A stretch of DNA of 64,000 nt from Ureibacillus composti (GCA_030348875.1 JAUCEP010000002.1:947001-1011000), one strand, 5' to 3'. Numbered from the stretch's first letter, positions 35,047 through 44,847 are shown. Program-made: numbers and translations. Notes: generated by a model not told the origin, from the sequence alone.

Positions 35047-36624
35047 ATGACTTCAAAAATTGAACAAGATATAACTTCACGTCGTACATTTGCCATCATT
35101 TCTCACCCGGATGCTGGGAAAACGACGATTACAGAAAAATTACTTTTATTCGGTGGTGCCATTCGTGATGCCGGTACGGTAAAAGGAAAGAAAACAGGAA
35201 AATTTGCTACATCTGACTGGATGGAAATTGAAAAGCAACGTGGAATTTCAGTTACATCCTCTGTTATGCAATTTGACTATGATGGAAAACGTGTAAACAT
35301 TTTAGATACACCAGGGCACCAAGATTTCTCAGAAGATACGTACCGTACGTTAATGGCAGTGGATAGTGCTGTCATGGTAATCGATGCTGCTAAAGGGATT
35401 GAAGCCCAAACATTAAAACTATTTAAAGTTTGTCGTTTGCGTGGGATTCCTATTTTTACATTTATAAATAAATTAGACCGACAAGGGAAAGAACCACTTG
35501 AATTAATCGAAGAGCTTGAAGAAGTACTTGGAATTAATGCTTATCCAATGAATTGGCCAATTGGTATGGGGAAAGAATTCCTTGGTATTTATGACCGTTA
35601 TAATAAACGGATCGAACAATTCCGCACAGAAGAGGAAAATCGATTTTTACCAATTGATGAAGAAGGCGAATTAGCGGTTGAACACCCAATGAAAGCTACT
35701 TCTTACTACTCTCAAGCTATGGATGATATTATGCTCCTTAACGAAGCCGGGAATGAATTTTCAGAAGAGAAAATTCGTCGTGGTGAATTAACTCCGGTAT
35801 TCTTTGGTTCAGCATTAACAAACTTTGGTGTACAAACTTTCCTAGAGACATATTTACAGTTTGCTCCTGCACCACAGCCACGCTTAACACAAGATGAACA
35901 ATATATAGACCCAGTAGAACATAATGATTTCTCAGGATTTATCTTTAAAATTCAAGCGAATATGAATCCTGCACACCGTGATCGAATTGCTTTTATTCGA
36001 ATCGTTTCTGGAAAATTTGAACGTGGAATGAATATCTCTTTAGCTCGTACAGGGAAATCATTTAAGGTTACGCAATCAACTCAATTTTTAGCCGATGATC
36101 GTGAAACCGTTGATGAAGCAGTAGCAGGTGATATTATCGGTTTATATGATACTGGTACATATCAAATTGGAGATACAGTTGTTGGTGGCAAGAAAACCTT
36201 CCAGTTTGAGAAATTACCACAGTTCACACCGGAAATATTTGTCCGTGTAACGGCAAAGAACGTAATGAAATCAAAACAATTCCATAAAGGTATTTTACAA
36301 TTAGTACAAGAAGGCGCAATTCAGTACTATAAAACATTACACACAGAAGATGTCATTCTTGGGGCGGTTGGTCAATTACAATTTGAAGTATTTGAACACC
36401 GTATGAAAAATGAATACAATGTTGAAGTACAAATGCAACCAATTGGTTCTAAAATTGCTCGTTGGATTGAAAATGAAGAAGATGTGAAAGAATCAATGTC
36501 TTCTGCTCGATCAATGCTCGTGAAAGATCGCTATGACAGATTAGTATTCTTATTTGAAAATGAATTTGCTATGCGTTGGTTCTCAGAGAAAAACGAGGAT
36601 ATTAAATTATATAGCTTGTTGTAA
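35047..36624 (+). CDS. prfC: Peptide chain release factor 3
   Basis: Translational GTPase of 525 residues that recycles RF1/RF2 after termination. G1 is [10 protein letters not shown]3 DTPGHQDF, G4 NKLDRQGK, followed by RF3-specific domains with [22 protein letters not shown] and a shortened C-terminus lacking EF-G domain IV. AAAAAAGGAGACG precedes the ATG. RF3 is absent from B. subtilis as I recall but present in staphylococci, again beside murE. It is transcribed alone, with repeats upstream and a terminator downstream. Confidence 0.95.
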   Translation: MTSKIEQDITSRRTFAIISHPDAGKTTITEKLLLFGGAIRDAGTVKGKKTGKFATSDWMEIEKQRGISVTSSVMQFDYDGKRVNILDTPGHQDFSEDTYRTLMAVDSAVMVIDAAKGIEAQTLKLFKVCRLRGIPIFTFINKLDRQGKEPLELIEELEEVLGINAYPMNWPIGMGKEFLGIYDRYNKRIEQFRTEEENRFLPIDEEGELAVEHPMKATSYYSQAMDDIMLLNEAGNEFSEEKIRRGELTPVFFGSALTNFGVQTFLETYLQFAPAPQPRLTQDEQYIDPVEHNDFSGFIFKIQANMNPAHRDRIAFIRIVSGKFERGMNISLARTGKSFKVTQSTQFLADDRETVDEAVAGDIIGLYDTGTYQIGDTVVGGKKTFQFEKLPQFTPEIFVRVTAKNVMKSKQFHKGILQLVQEGAIQYYKTLHTEDVILGAVGQLQFEVFEHRMKNEYNVEVQMQPIGSKIARWIENEEDVKESMSSARSMLVKDRYDRLVFLFENEFAMRWFSEKNEDIKLYSLL

Positions 36625-36684
36625 AGATTATATGAAGATAAAATTTAATAAGTTTGCTACAGTATTTAGCCCATGTTAAATAAC

Positions 36685-36728
36685 AAAATCCGCTCTATCC
36701 ATTTCGTGATAAAGCGGATTTTTTTTAT
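36685..36728 (+). terminator. Terminator of prfC
   Basis: AAATCCGCT (36686-36694) and AGCGGATTT (36713-36721) pair, with TATC/GATA inside, followed by T8. Confidence 0.9.
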
Positions 36729-36891
36729 TTTTAAATAGTAATCGGGAACTTTCTTTCACTTTTTATTGTTTAAATGATTAATAATATAAAATTCGTACTA
36801 CAATATTTGGTAAAAGGGAATAATTAGTAGGTAAATAATACATATGGTAAAAGAGGAAGAAATAAGTTGCGAATCGGGAAGGAGTCTTCAA

Positions 36892-37977
36892 ATGGTTGCA
36901 CATTTCTTTACGGGATTCCCAGGGTTTATTGCGAGTCAATTAATTCGTGAAGTATTTCGCAAAAACCACACAGATCAGGTCTATGTTCTTGTATTGCAAA
37001 CAGAATTACAAAAAGCTCAAAGAGAAGCTATGAGAATTATGGAAACGTTTCCCGGTCGTCATATTGAATTGATCGAAGGAGATATTACACTACCGAACCT
37101 TGGTATAGATCAACAAAGTATAAATAGAATATTGCCTCAAATTTCAATGTTATGGCATTTAGCAGCCATCTATGACTTAGCAGTTCCAAGGGAAATTGCT
37201 TGGAAAGTAAATGTACTGGGAACGTCAATGGTTAATGATTTTGTTAAAACTTTACCCAATCTTTCCCGTTATCTTTATTTTAGTACGGCTTATGTGGCAG
37301 GAAATAGAAAAGGGCGTATTTTAGAAACTGAACTAATTAGGCCGGAAAAATTTAAAAATTATTATGAAGAGACAAAATTTGAAGCAGAAATACTTGTAGA
37401 AAAACTAAAGACAGAGATTCCAATAACGATTATTCGTCCTGGTATAGTTAGAGGGCATACGCTGACAGGTGAGACTATAAAATTTGATGGCCCGTACTTT
37501 TTCTTAAATATGATTGAGCGATTGAAAAATCTCCCTTTCATTCCGTATATAGGTGACAAAGTGACGACAATTAATGTTGTTCCCGTAGATTTTATAATAC
37601 AATCTTCGCTTTTTATTAGCAGTGAGCCTTCTGCAATCGGAAAGACATTACACTTAACAGATCCATTCCCACATCCGGTACAAGAGGTGTTTCGAATGAT
37701 GGTATTAGAGATGACTGGAAAACTGCCGAAAGGGAAATTTCCGTTATCATTTGTGAAATGGTTGTTACAAAACAAATTAATTCGTCAAAAATTGGGTGTA
37801 GAAAAAGAAGCGCTCGACTACCTAACTTGGAATGCACAGTTTGATTGTAGAGAAGCACAGTTGATACTGAAAAAAGGAAATATACGTTGTTCTGATTTTA
37901 TGTCTTCTATCCCAGCGATGGTCAGGTTTTATAGAGTTAACAAGAATAATAAACACCTTCAAGTTGAAATAAAATAG
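36892..37977 (+). CDS. NAD-dependent epimerase/thioester-reductase-like SDR
   Basis: Extended SDR of 361 residues. The nucleotide-binding loop is FFTGFPGFIASQLI near the N-terminus, and the Tyr-x3-Lys pair is in NYYEETKFEAEIL (about 163), preceded by the Ser/Tyr motif YFSTAYVAG. The pattern is closest to the male-sterility/thioester reductase (NAD_binding_4) branch that reduces fatty acyl thioesters, but no carrier or adenylation domain is attached. GGGAAGGAG lies 7 nt before the ATG at 36892; the longer frame from 36844 has no such site. Substrate unknown. Confidence 0.75.
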   Translation: MVAHFFTGFPGFIASQLIREVFRKNHTDQVYVLVLQTELQKAQREAMRIMETFPGRHIELIEGDITLPNLGIDQQSINRILPQISMLWHLAAIYDLAVPREIAWKVNVLGTSMVNDFVKTLPNLSRYLYFSTAYVAGNRKGRILETELIRPEKFKNYYEETKFEAEILVEKLKTEIPITIIRPGIVRGHTLTGETIKFDGPYFFLNMIERLKNLPFIPYIGDKVTTINVVPVDFIIQSSLFISSEPSAIGKTLHLTDPFPHPVQEVFRMMVLEMTGKLPKGKFPLSFVKWLLQNKLIRQKLGVEKEALDYLTWNAQFDCREAQLILKKGNIRCSDFMSSIPAMVRFYRVNKNNKHLQVEIK

Positions 37978-38232
37978 TGAGAAATAATATATAGTTGATT
38001 CTGCTTCACTTGTTAAGCTCCACAAAAAAATTTTGCTCAAGCGGTGGTCACACAGAGATGTCATCTATCCTCTTGACTGGATTGGAGGCAAGGGCGACTC
38101 AAAACGCTCCTTTTCTTTTTGCCTACAATGTATGAAAGAAAAAGTAATTTACTACTTTCTTCTTTTAATTTTTGTATGTTTTTCTTATACTAAGATGAAG
38201 CTTTATATAGTTAGCAAAAGAGGGCGACATAG
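37978..38232 (+). promoter_or_regulatory. Long leader upstream of the KtrB-type gene, unidentified structure
   Basis: About 250 bases before the potassium transporter gene. The central 38040-38115 segment is richer in G+C and can fold, for example GGAG...GCG with CGCTCC followed by TTTTCTTTTT. K+ transporter genes in this group often carry a c-di-AMP (ydaO-type) riboswitch; I could not match its conserved core here. Confidence 0.3.
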
Positions 38233-39582
38233 ATGGCTCATGAGAGCAAAAAAATTAGAAGTATAACACCGTTTCAACTTCTTGTATCATTTTATTTTAT
38301 AGCAATTTTATTATCTTTTTTACTATTAAGGATCCCAGCAGTTTATGAAGAGGGTGTAGAAATATCAGTGATTGATAGCCTTTTTACTGCTGTGAGTGCA
38401 ATTAGCGTAACGGGACTAACAGTATTTGATGTGTCTAAGTCATTAACTGACTTTGGAATAATTGTTTTACTTTTTATTATGCAACTAGGTGCAATTGGTG
38501 TCATGTCACTTGGAACTTTGTTTTGGCTATTTATTGGTAAGCGAATAGGCATGCGTGAGAGACAATTAATTATGATTGACTATAACCAATACAATCTATC
38601 GGGTGTTGTGAATTTATTAATTGGGATTGTGAAAATATTATTTACAATTGAAGCCTTTGGATCACTTGTGCTTTCTGTACATTTCTATAAATATTATGAG
38701 AATTGGGTAGATGCGATTAAACACGGTGTATTTACAGCAGTTTCTGCAACTACAAATGGTGGTTTTGATCTTACAGGAATGAGTTTAATTCCGTATCATT
38801 CAGATTACTTTATTCAATTTATAACAATGATTTTAATTGTCCTTGGTGCTATTGGTTTTCCAGTATTAATAGAAGTGAAAAAATTCCTAAAACGAGAGGA
38901 TCCTGCCTTTCGATTTAGTTTATTTACTAAAATAACAACGACTACTTATGGTTTCTTATTTATCGTTGGAACGGTTGTTATATATTTAATTGAGTCATTT
39001 CAATCCTTCAAAGGAATGCAGTGGCATGAAAAATTATTTGCAGCCATGTTTCACTCTGTATCTGCGCGCTCTGCGGGTTTAACGACTCTCGATATTTCTA
39101 CATTTAATGAAGCTACCAATATTTTTGTTAGTGGATTAATGTTTATCGGCTCGTCTCCAAGTTCTGTAGGTGGAGGTATTCGTACGACAACCTTCGCCAT
39201 TGTGATTTTGTTTTTAATTAATTTTGCGAATGGTCGTAATGAAATTCAAATTTTTAATAGAGAAATTCATCATGTTGATATTTATAAATCCTTTGCAGTT
39301 ATTGTATTGGCTTTTTTCATGGTTTTGATCGCTACGATGATTCTGTTAATAACAGAACCTCAAGCTACTTTAACTCAGATTTTATTTGAAATAACCTCTG
39401 CGTTCGGTACGTGTGGAATGTCATTAGGTATTACAAGTGATTTGTCAACTGCAGGGAAGATTGTCATCATGATTTTAATGTTCATTGGACGTGTTGGTTT
39501 AATCTCTTTCTTATATACACTAGGTGGGAAAGCTAATAAGTCAATATATCGCTACCCACAAGAACGTATAATTATTGGGTAA
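38233..39582 (+). CDS. ktrB: KtrB/KtrD-type Na+-dependent potassium transporter subunit
   Basis: Membrane protein of 449 residues with four M1-P-M2 repeats. The selectivity-filter Gly-containing loops are AVSAISVTGLTVFD, AVSATTNGGFDLTG, SVSARSAGLTTLD and TSAFGTCGMSLG, in the right order. SSPSSVGGGIRTTTFAI contains the intramembrane gate region. It needs a cytoplasmic KtrA/KtrC RCK partner, which is not encoded nearby, as for B. subtilis ktrD. It stands as a single gene. Confidence 0.92.
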   Translation: MAHESKKIRSITPFQLLVSFYFIAILLSFLLLRIPAVYEEGVEISVIDSLFTAVSAISVTGLTVFDVSKSLTDFGIIVLLFIMQLGAIGVMSLGTLFWLFIGKRIGMRERQLIMIDYNQYNLSGVVNLLIGIVKILFTIEAFGSLVLSVHFYKYYENWVDAIKHGVFTAVSATTNGGFDLTGMSLIPYHSDYFIQFITMILIVLGAIGFPVLIEVKKFLKREDPAFRFSLFTKITTTTYGFLFIVGTVVIYLIESFQSFKGMQWHEKLFAAMFHSVSARSAGLTTLDISTFNEATNIFVSGLMFIGSSPSSVGGGIRTTTFAIVILFLINFANGRNEIQIFNREIHHVDIYKSFAVIVLAFFMVLIATMILLITEPQATLTQILFEITSAFGTCGMSLGITSDLSTAGKIVIMILMFIGRVGLISFLYTLGGKANKSIYRYPQERIIIG

Positions 39583-39631
39583 TTTACGTGACAAAGAAGG
39601 GCTGAATAGCTCATACATTATATTTTAGACT

Positions 39632-39682
39632 AAGAATTTGCTGAATTTCACCTGAGGGTGTAGGAAGCAAATTCTTTTTTGT
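39632..39682 (+). terminator. Terminator of the KtrB-type gene
   Basis: AAGAATTTGCT (39632-39642) and AGCAAATTCTT (39666-39676) form an 11-bp stem, inner CACC/GGTG, followed by TTTTGTG. Confidence 0.9.
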
Positions 39683-39710
39683 GTTTAAAGCAAAAAGCGG
39701 GGAGAGTAAA

Positions 39711-39805
39711 TTTTGTCGAAGGAATTAAGACCTATTTTAAAATTTCTTTGCATAAGTGTGGGAAATGTCGAATATTTTTAGTGATAAGTTTAGCTAATTT
39801 GACAT
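39711..39805. promoter_or_regulatory. Cluster of three Spo0A-box-like sequences
   Basis: TTGTCGAA (39713-39720), ATGTCGAA (39765-39772) and, on the minus strand, TGTCAAA (39798-39804) all fit the 0A-box core TGTCRAA. They lie about 460-560 bp upstream of a PAS histidine kinase. The remaining AT-rich sequence to 40267 shows a TTGACA at about 40129-40134 with a weak -10 and nothing else. Confidence 0.4.
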
Positions 39806-40267
39806 TTGGGTAATAATAGTTTTAAAGAGTACTTAAATCAACAGGTTATTTGATTTATTTAATGAAATTACTATTTTAGAATTTTAATTTACTTATGTTT
39901 TTATTATTTACTTAACTCTATTTAATTAAAGTTCATCATCTAATTAGAGAAATCGATATAATAAGAGATTTTTATATAAGAAAAAGGGTCGCTTTATACA
40001 AAGTTTTGTTAAAAGATATTCAAAAAATTATTATTTATCATATTAATTTGTCAAGGGGAAAAAGAAAAAAGAGAAATTTGATAGATTTTACCTATTTTTT
40101 TCAAAGAAATAATATGAAATAATTTTCTTGACATCTAAATTGAGAAAATTTTGTAAAATTAAAAAAAACAGTCATATTTTGGTGATTTGAATAATAGAAT
40201 GAATGTAAAGTTTTTTTGTTGAAAAAAATTAGTTAGTTTCCGAATGGGAAGGATTGGTGATTGTAAA

Positions 40268-41692
40268 ATGGTAAAAACTGAGAGCCCAATTTTTCAAGAT
40301 TTATTCCAAACCGTAAATGACCCATTTCTTATATTAAATACTTCTTGTCAAATCGAGTCATTAAATGACCAAGCAGCACAGTTACTTAATATTAATGAAA
40401 ACGAAAAACCAACATTAAAATTAGACAAGCATTCAGAAAAAAGATGGGCTAATTTTTTACAAAATTTATTACGTGATTCGGGTGGTTTCTGCACACTAAA
40501 TATTATGGTGAATGATGAGGTTTACCAAGAGATTAAGCTGTTAGGCTATTATAATAATCATAGAAACTTAATCTTTGCTAGGCTTGTTCCACTTGATCAA
40601 CCTAAAGTAGAACACCTATATTCTTTATTTAATGATATTTCGTTCGGTATTATTGTTTCTGACTTGAACGGTAGAATTGTCGATATGAATAATATTGCAC
40701 AAACTTTGGTTGATTGTGCGAAATGGCAAGTGATCCATTGCCCAATGGAAAAAGTATTTGAAAGATTTACGGCTAAACATGAAAGTAAATTGCTATACTT
40801 TACAGATTTAATTAATAAAGGACAAGCATCAATTGAGTGTCATAAAAGAAATAGTAATTGTGAAGAAACTTATCTCAAATTTGAAAGTAAAATAAATTAT
40901 TGTATGAATTTAATTATTACTACTGTTACTGATGTAACAGAAAAAGTAATTTTAAAACAAAAAGTAGAGCATCAAAATTCATTAAATTCCCTAGGTCAGA
41001 TGGCAGCTAGTATTGCACATGAGATTAGAAATCCTATGACAACGTTAAAAGGATTTGTTGATTTATTAAAACAAATCTCACCTGACGACGGGCAAAGATA
41101 TATACAAGTAATAGATTCAGAGCTTCAGCGAATGGAATCTATTTTAACTGAATTCCTATATTTATCAAAACCAGTTAATCGTCACTATGAAGAAGTTACG
41201 CTTGCAGAAGTAATTGAAGAGGTTACAGAGTTGATGCAACCTCATGCATTACTACATAATGTCATGTTAGTTTTCGAAAATTACGACATCTACATGACGA
41301 AAATTATGGGAAATAGAAATCGTATTAAGCAAATGCTAATTAATTTAATTAAAAATGCGATAGAAGTTATGCAAAATGGTGGAACGATTACAATCTCTAT
41401 GAGGATACTACAAACTGGAAACCTGGAAATTGCAATTCGTGATGAGGGACTTGGAATTGCCAAGGATGATTTGAAAAATTTGTTTATACCATTTTTCACA
41501 ACGAAAACAGCTGGCACAGGTTTAGGACTAGCATTAGTGAAAAAAGTAGTCGAAGAACATTATGGGAAAATAAATGTAGAAAGCACGTTAGGGGAAGGGA
41601 CAACCTTTATAATCCAATTGCCAATGAATCATGAAGAGCCTATTTATTGTGAGAATAAAGAAGATCTAATAGGCTGGTCAATTATTCATTAA
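40268..41692 (+). CDS. PAS-domain sensor histidine kinase (sporulation-kinase-like)
   Basis: Cytoplasmic kinase of 474 residues without membrane helices. Two PAS-like regions (about 10-110 and 118-225) precede the HisKA domain with ASIAHEIRNPMTTLKGFVDLL (phospho-His about 253), then HATPase_c with N box INLIKNAIEVM, G1 DEGLGIAKDDL, F box FFTTK and G2 GTGLGLALVKK. No response regulator is adjacent, so an orphan kinase of the KinA-E type feeding the Spo0 phosphorelay is plausible. I prefer ATG 40268 with GGTGAT 6 nt upstream; ATG 40244 is the alternative. Confidence 0.85.
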   Translation: MVKTESPIFQDLFQTVNDPFLILNTSCQIESLNDQAAQLLNINENEKPTLKLDKHSEKRWANFLQNLLRDSGGFCTLNIMVNDEVYQEIKLLGYYNNHRNLIFARLVPLDQPKVEHLYSLFNDISFGIIVSDLNGRIVDMNNIAQTLVDCAKWQVIHCPMEKVFERFTAKHESKLLYFTDLINKGQASIECHKRNSNCEETYLKFESKINYCMNLIITTVTDVTEKVILKQKVEHQNSLNSLGQMAASIAHEIRNPMTTLKGFVDLLKQISPDDGQRYIQVIDSELQRMESILTEFLYLSKPVNRHYEEVTLAEVIEEVTELMQPHALLHNVMLVFENYDIYMTKIMGNRNRIKQMLINLIKNAIEVMQNGGTITISMRILQTGNLEIAIRDEGLGIAKDDLKNLFIPFFTTKTAGTGLGLALVKKVVEEHYGKINVESTLGEGTTFIIQLPMNHEEPIYCENKEDLIGWSIIH

Positions 41693-41747
41693 ACAAAAAA
41701 TTGTTAAGAATGAAATAATAAAAATTGAGATTTTATTTGAAGGATTT

Positions 41748-41777
41748 TTGACAAATCTTACATTTTGTCGCTATAAT
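41748..41777 (+). promoter_or_regulatory. SigA promoter of the MarR-family gene
   Basis: TTGACA (41748-41753) and TATAAT (41772-41777), both perfect, with an 18-bp spacer, 33 bp before the start codon. Confidence 0.8.
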
Positions 41778-41810
41778 TTATTTATAGTTTGAAAAAAAGG
41801 ATGATTTGTC

Positions 41811-42260
41811 ATGACTTCAAATGAGGATATTAAACAATCACTAAAACTTTATATTGTGTTATCTCGTGCACATAAAGCAATTAACGAAGTGACAAATCAA
41901 TTTTTTCAACAAAATGGACTAAATCCTACAGAATTTGCTGTGTTGGAATTGTTATATCATAAAGGAAGACAACCACTTCAACAGATAGGAAATAAAATAC
42001 TATTAGCAAGTGGTTCCATCACATATGTTGTCGATAAGCTTGAAAAAAGAGGGTTTTTAAAAAGAGTTTCTTGTCCTTCTGATCGCCGAATCACATATGC
42101 AGAAATAACGGATGAAGGAACTAACTTTATGAATGAACTATTTCCTGAACATGAAAATAACTTACATGAGTTATTGAGTGTATTATCTAGTGAAGAAAAA
42201 GATACGGCCATAGAATTGTTGAAGAAATTAGGTTTATCGATTAAAGATTTGTCATACTAA
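41811..42260 (+). CDS. mhqR: MarR-family regulator, MhqR-like
   Basis: Winged-helix regulator of 149 residues. SLKLYIVLSRAHKAINEVTNQF, GLNPTEFAVLELLYHKGRQPLQQIGNKIL, SGSITYVVDKLEKRG and PSDRRITYAEIT closely resemble B. subtilis MhqR (YkvE), repressor of quinone-detoxification operons. The only Cys in this protein is in VSCPSDRR of the wing, matching MhqR, which does not rely on an N-terminal redox Cys. No mhq target operon is adjacent. Own promoter and terminator. Confidence 0.75.
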   Translation: MTSNEDIKQSLKLYIVLSRAHKAINEVTNQFFQQNGLNPTEFAVLELLYHKGRQPLQQIGNKILLASGSITYVVDKLEKRGFLKRVSCPSDRRITYAEITDEGTNFMNELFPEHENNLHELLSVLSSEEKDTAIELLKKLGLSIKDLSY

Positions 42261-42270
42261 ATCTAAGGAA

Positions 42271-42308
42271 TAGGTCGTCTTAAAGTATTTACGACGGCCT
42301 TTTTTTGT
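42271..42308 (+). terminator. Terminator of the MarR-family gene
   Basis: AGGTCGTC (42272-42279) and GACGGCCT (42293-42300) pair with a G-U, followed by TTTTTTTG. Confidence 0.8.
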
Positions 42309-42391
42309 TTGGAAATAGAAGGGTAATAGGACAGTCTAGAAATTGAATTTTATTCTGTATTGTCAACAATATTTTAAGTGAAAAAGCATTT

Positions 42392-42445
42392 AAAAGAGGC
42401 AGACGAATGGAGTATTTACTCCCCATTCGTCTGCCTCTTTTATTT
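42392..42445. terminator. Long bidirectional terminator
   Basis: AAAAGAGGCAGACGAATGG and CCATTCGTCTGCCTCTTTT form a perfect 19-bp stem with loop AGTATTTACTCC-like sequence. It ends right at the stop of the minus-strand lipoprotein gene. Confidence 0.92.
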
Positions 42446-42446
42446 T

Positions 42447-43109
42447 TTAACGAACTGTTAAGCCCATTTTAATCATAGCTTCTTTTAAATCTTCTGTTTC
42501 TTCATCGTAGATTGTAAGGCGAACCAAACTCTCTTCTGTTTCAAATACTACCATAATAACTTTTTCTGCTTCAATGTTTGTAATAAAGGCAGTTGAGTTA
42601 ATAAGAACTTTATCGTCGTTAAGATATGCATCTAGAGCAAAATTTTCATATTCGCCAATTGCCGAAATCGTTTCTTTTGTATTTCCTACTAAATCTTCAA
42701 AAGATGTTTCGTCTTTGTCTACCTTTTCGATTCGCATTGAGATACGGTCATTTTCTTCAGAATATAATAAATCTTTTCCTGGTTCTTCAGGAGTTAGAGT
42801 AAATCCAGGAATGACTTGCATTGTAAAGTTTTGTTGATCACTAGTGACTTCGGTTGTTTCTTCTGTAACTTCTGAACCATTAGAAGTATATGTTAAACTA
42901 TTCGCCTTATTAGCATCATCTGTTGGTTCATTTTGTTGCTCATTTGTATCCAACTCATTACTTGTTTCTGTGTTAGTGTTTTCTTCTACATCAGCGGTAG
43001 TTTGATCGCTAGTTGGTTCATTTGTTGGTTGTTCTTCTGCAGTATTACAAGCTACTAGTAATGTAATAGACAGTACAACTGTGGCAAGAAATCGCATATT
43101 TTTTTTCAT
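42447..43109 (-). CDS. Lipoprotein with acidic linker, unknown function
   Basis: Secreted lipoprotein of 220 residues. The signal peptide ends at the lipobox LLVAC (Cys about 20). A low-complexity Thr/Asn/Asp/Glu-rich linker (about 25-80) is followed by a compact domain with FTMQVIPGFTLTPEEPGKDLLYSEENDRISMRIEKV and regular strands to the C-terminus. I recognise no named family. The minus-strand AAGGAGG is 9 nt before the ATG at 43109, while an ATG two codons earlier is too close. Confidence 0.75.
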   Translation of the reverse strand: MKKNMRFLATVVLSITLLVACNTAEEQPTNEPTSDQTTADVEENTNTETSNELDTNEQQNEPTDDANKANSLTYTSNGSEVTEETTEVTSDQQNFTMQVIPGFTLTPEEPGKDLLYSEENDRISMRIEKVDKDETSFEDLVGNTKETISAIGEYENFALDAYLNDDKVLINSTAFITNIEAEKVIMVVFETEESLVRLTIYDEETEDLKEAMIKMGLTVR

Positions 43110-43324
43110 TATCATTTCCTCCTTAATAATGTAGACGACGTATTGACAGTAAAGTTACACTATTTCAGGAAAGTTTTAACTTCATGCAGTGAGGGAAACT
43201 CCTCACAAGATCAATGAACATAGATCGAAGTAATGCTTATTCAGTGGAAGCTACCAAGTTTTCTCCAATGGTTACTCAAAGATTTTCTTGGACTCCACAA
43301 ATACAAGTTCCTATACTTGTATAC

Positions 43325-43936
43325 TTAACTGAAAGGTAAGATTAAAAATAGTAACAAAATAAAAACTTCATGCGTTACAATAATTAACGGCATACTTTTT
43401 TTCCATTCATAAAGTATTCCAAATATTAAACCAACTACCAAAGCCGCGACGACTCCAGGAATGAATCCACTAATTGCAATCGATAATGCGAATAAAACAC
43501 TTGTGACAAGAATGGCAAGCATTGGTGACAAAATACGTTTTAGCTGTTGTTGGACAAACCCACGCCAAAATAGTTCTTCGCCAACGACAATAATAATGAT
43601 TAAAAGTAGATAGTGCCATATATTTAATGGACCGTATGAAGCTAAAAATTTTGCAACTGATTTTGATATGTCGTCGTTTACACTATTAAGAATAATATAC
43701 CCGAGTCTAATAATTCCATAGGTAATTGTACCGTAACCTATACCAAATATTAAATATTTCCAGGTTGGAAGTTCATCTTTAATCGTTTCGTAAAGAATTG
43801 TAATGGATACCCCTACAAGAATGGTAAATGTATAAAGGTACCAGAAGATTTTATCTTCTTCAAATGCAAAAAAGAGCATGACATAGAAAAATACTATAGG
43901 CAAAAGAAGTCTTACTATATGTTTTGAACTTTTCAT
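43325..43936 (-). CDS. CPBP-family intramembrane metalloprotease
   Basis: Membrane protein of 203 residues with about six helices. The CPBP/ABI motif EELFWRGF (about residue 123) supplies the Glu-Glu-x3-Arg, and a later His lies in IVTHEVFILL. Bacterial members process prenylated-like or membrane peptides and give self-immunity to bacteriocins; no substrate gene is adjacent. AAAGGAGGTCATAAAC precedes the ATG on the minus strand. Confidence 0.82.
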   Translation of the reverse strand: MKSSKHIVRLLLPIVFFYVMLFFAFEEDKIFWYLYTFTILVGVSITILYETIKDELPTWKYLIFGIGYGTITYGIIRLGYIILNSVNDDISKSVAKFLASYGPLNIWHYLLLIIIIVVGEELFWRGFVQQQLKRILSPMLAILVTSVLFALSIAISGFIPGVVAALVVGLIFGILYEWKKSMPLIIVTHEVFILLLFLILPFS

Positions 43937-43969
43937 GTTTATGACCTCCTTTAAAACATATTAACAAAA

Positions 43970-44014
43970 AAAAATTCCCCTATCATCTTTTAAGAATGAT
44001 AAGGGAGATTTTTC
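43970..44014. terminator. Bidirectional terminator-like hairpin
   Basis: TCCCCTATCAT (43977-43987) and ATGATAAGGGA (43997-44007) pair, flanked by A8 and T5 tracts. It lies between the CPBP gene and ykvS, probably ending ykvS transcription. Confidence 0.8.
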
Positions 44015-44344
44015 TTCATTCAACCAAATGGCAAAATGCATTACTACTGTGGGTTGCTTTCGTCATAATAAAAACATTAACTGAAGATCCTACTCTTGCT
44101 ATGAAGTAATTCCTATAAAAATTACATTCCCACCGTAGCCTAAAACTCTTCGGTCGGGGAAGTATTGATACAATAACTTCTTATTAGTATTAGAAGTGGG
44201 AGACGATGCTATATAAAGTATAATTTTTTATGTAACGAAAGCTTAATATAAATTAGGTGTTTCTTAAAGAGATGAATGAAGACTTCTTGAACTATTAAAT
44301 TTTAGTCACATGCTCTATAAGATATAATAAAGGTTTAACTATGA
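44015..44344. other. Non-coding gap, nothing recognised
   Basis: About 330 bases after the ykvS stop without a supported frame or motif. Several short T/A-rich tracts only. Confidence 0.4.
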
Positions 44345-44530
44345 TTATTCTTTATTAGTTAATATTTTGTAACGTTTATGGTTAACGACTGTTTTTTCTT
44401 CCATCTCTAAAGCATTAAAGTTTTCCATAATTGTTAAATCAACGATTACAGAGTTTTCATTTACTTTTTCTACGATTCCTTGGAGGCCTTCTTTAAATTC
44501 GATTATGTTTCCAACTTCTGCAATTTTCAC
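44345..44530 (-). CDS. ykvS: DUF2187-family protein YkvS
   Basis: Protein of 61 residues predicted as a small beta-barrel with a KOW/SH3-like rhythm (VGNIIEFKEGLQGIVEKVNENSVIVDLTIM ... NHKRYKIL). Same length as B. subtilis YkvS. Function unknown; it may bind RNA or protein. It starts at GTG with AAGGAG about 11 nt upstream on the minus strand. Confidence 0.8.
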   Translation of the reverse strand: MKIAEVGNIIEFKEGLQGIVEKVNENSVIVDLTIMENFNALEMEEKTVVNHKRYKILTNKE

Positions 44531-44658
44531 AAGACAACAGCTCCTTAAATAACTAATATTATGAAAGTTTGCATGAATTTCTAAAAAAAGTAAAGAGTTT
44601 TTTGAATAATTAATAATTTGTTACAAAATCTTAATAATAGAAAGTTTGGTGATTTCAA

Positions 44659-44847
44659 ATGGAAGATTATAAAAAAGTATTAGAGCAGCTAAAAAACGGT
44701 GAAATTGAAAAGTTTGAAGTTAGTAAGGAAGATTTTCTGCAATTTCGTGCTGTTCTTGTTAACGATCAACATTTTAAACATTTTCGTGGCGAGGCAAAAC
44801 AAGGAGGAAATGTCATATTCACGTTTTTGGAAAAACCGAGAAGTTAA
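44659..44847 (+). CDS. Small protein of unknown function
   Basis: Protein of 62 residues, charged and soluble, with EDYKKVLEQLKNGEIEKFEVSKEDFLQFRAVLVNDQHFKHFRGEAKQGGNVIFTFLEKP. The pattern of a helix, then a beta hairpin ending in GGNVIFTF, looks like a conserved small domain rather than chance. GGTGAT precedes the ATG. It is divergent from ykvS and 94 bp before a Spo0E-like gene. No function can be assigned. Confidence 0.6.
   Translation: MEDYKKVLEQLKNGEIEKFEVSKEDFLQFRAVLVNDQHFKHFRGEAKQGGNVIFTFLEKPRS

Noticed and set aside
37978..38232. c-di-AMP (ydaO-type) riboswitch before the KtrB-type gene
   Set aside because: Expected from biology but I could not align the conserved core; kept only as an unexplained leader.
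38033..38266. 77-codon frame in the leader of the KtrB-type gene
   Set aside because: It overlaps the start of the transporter gene in another frame, has no good ribosome site and its composition reflects the leader.
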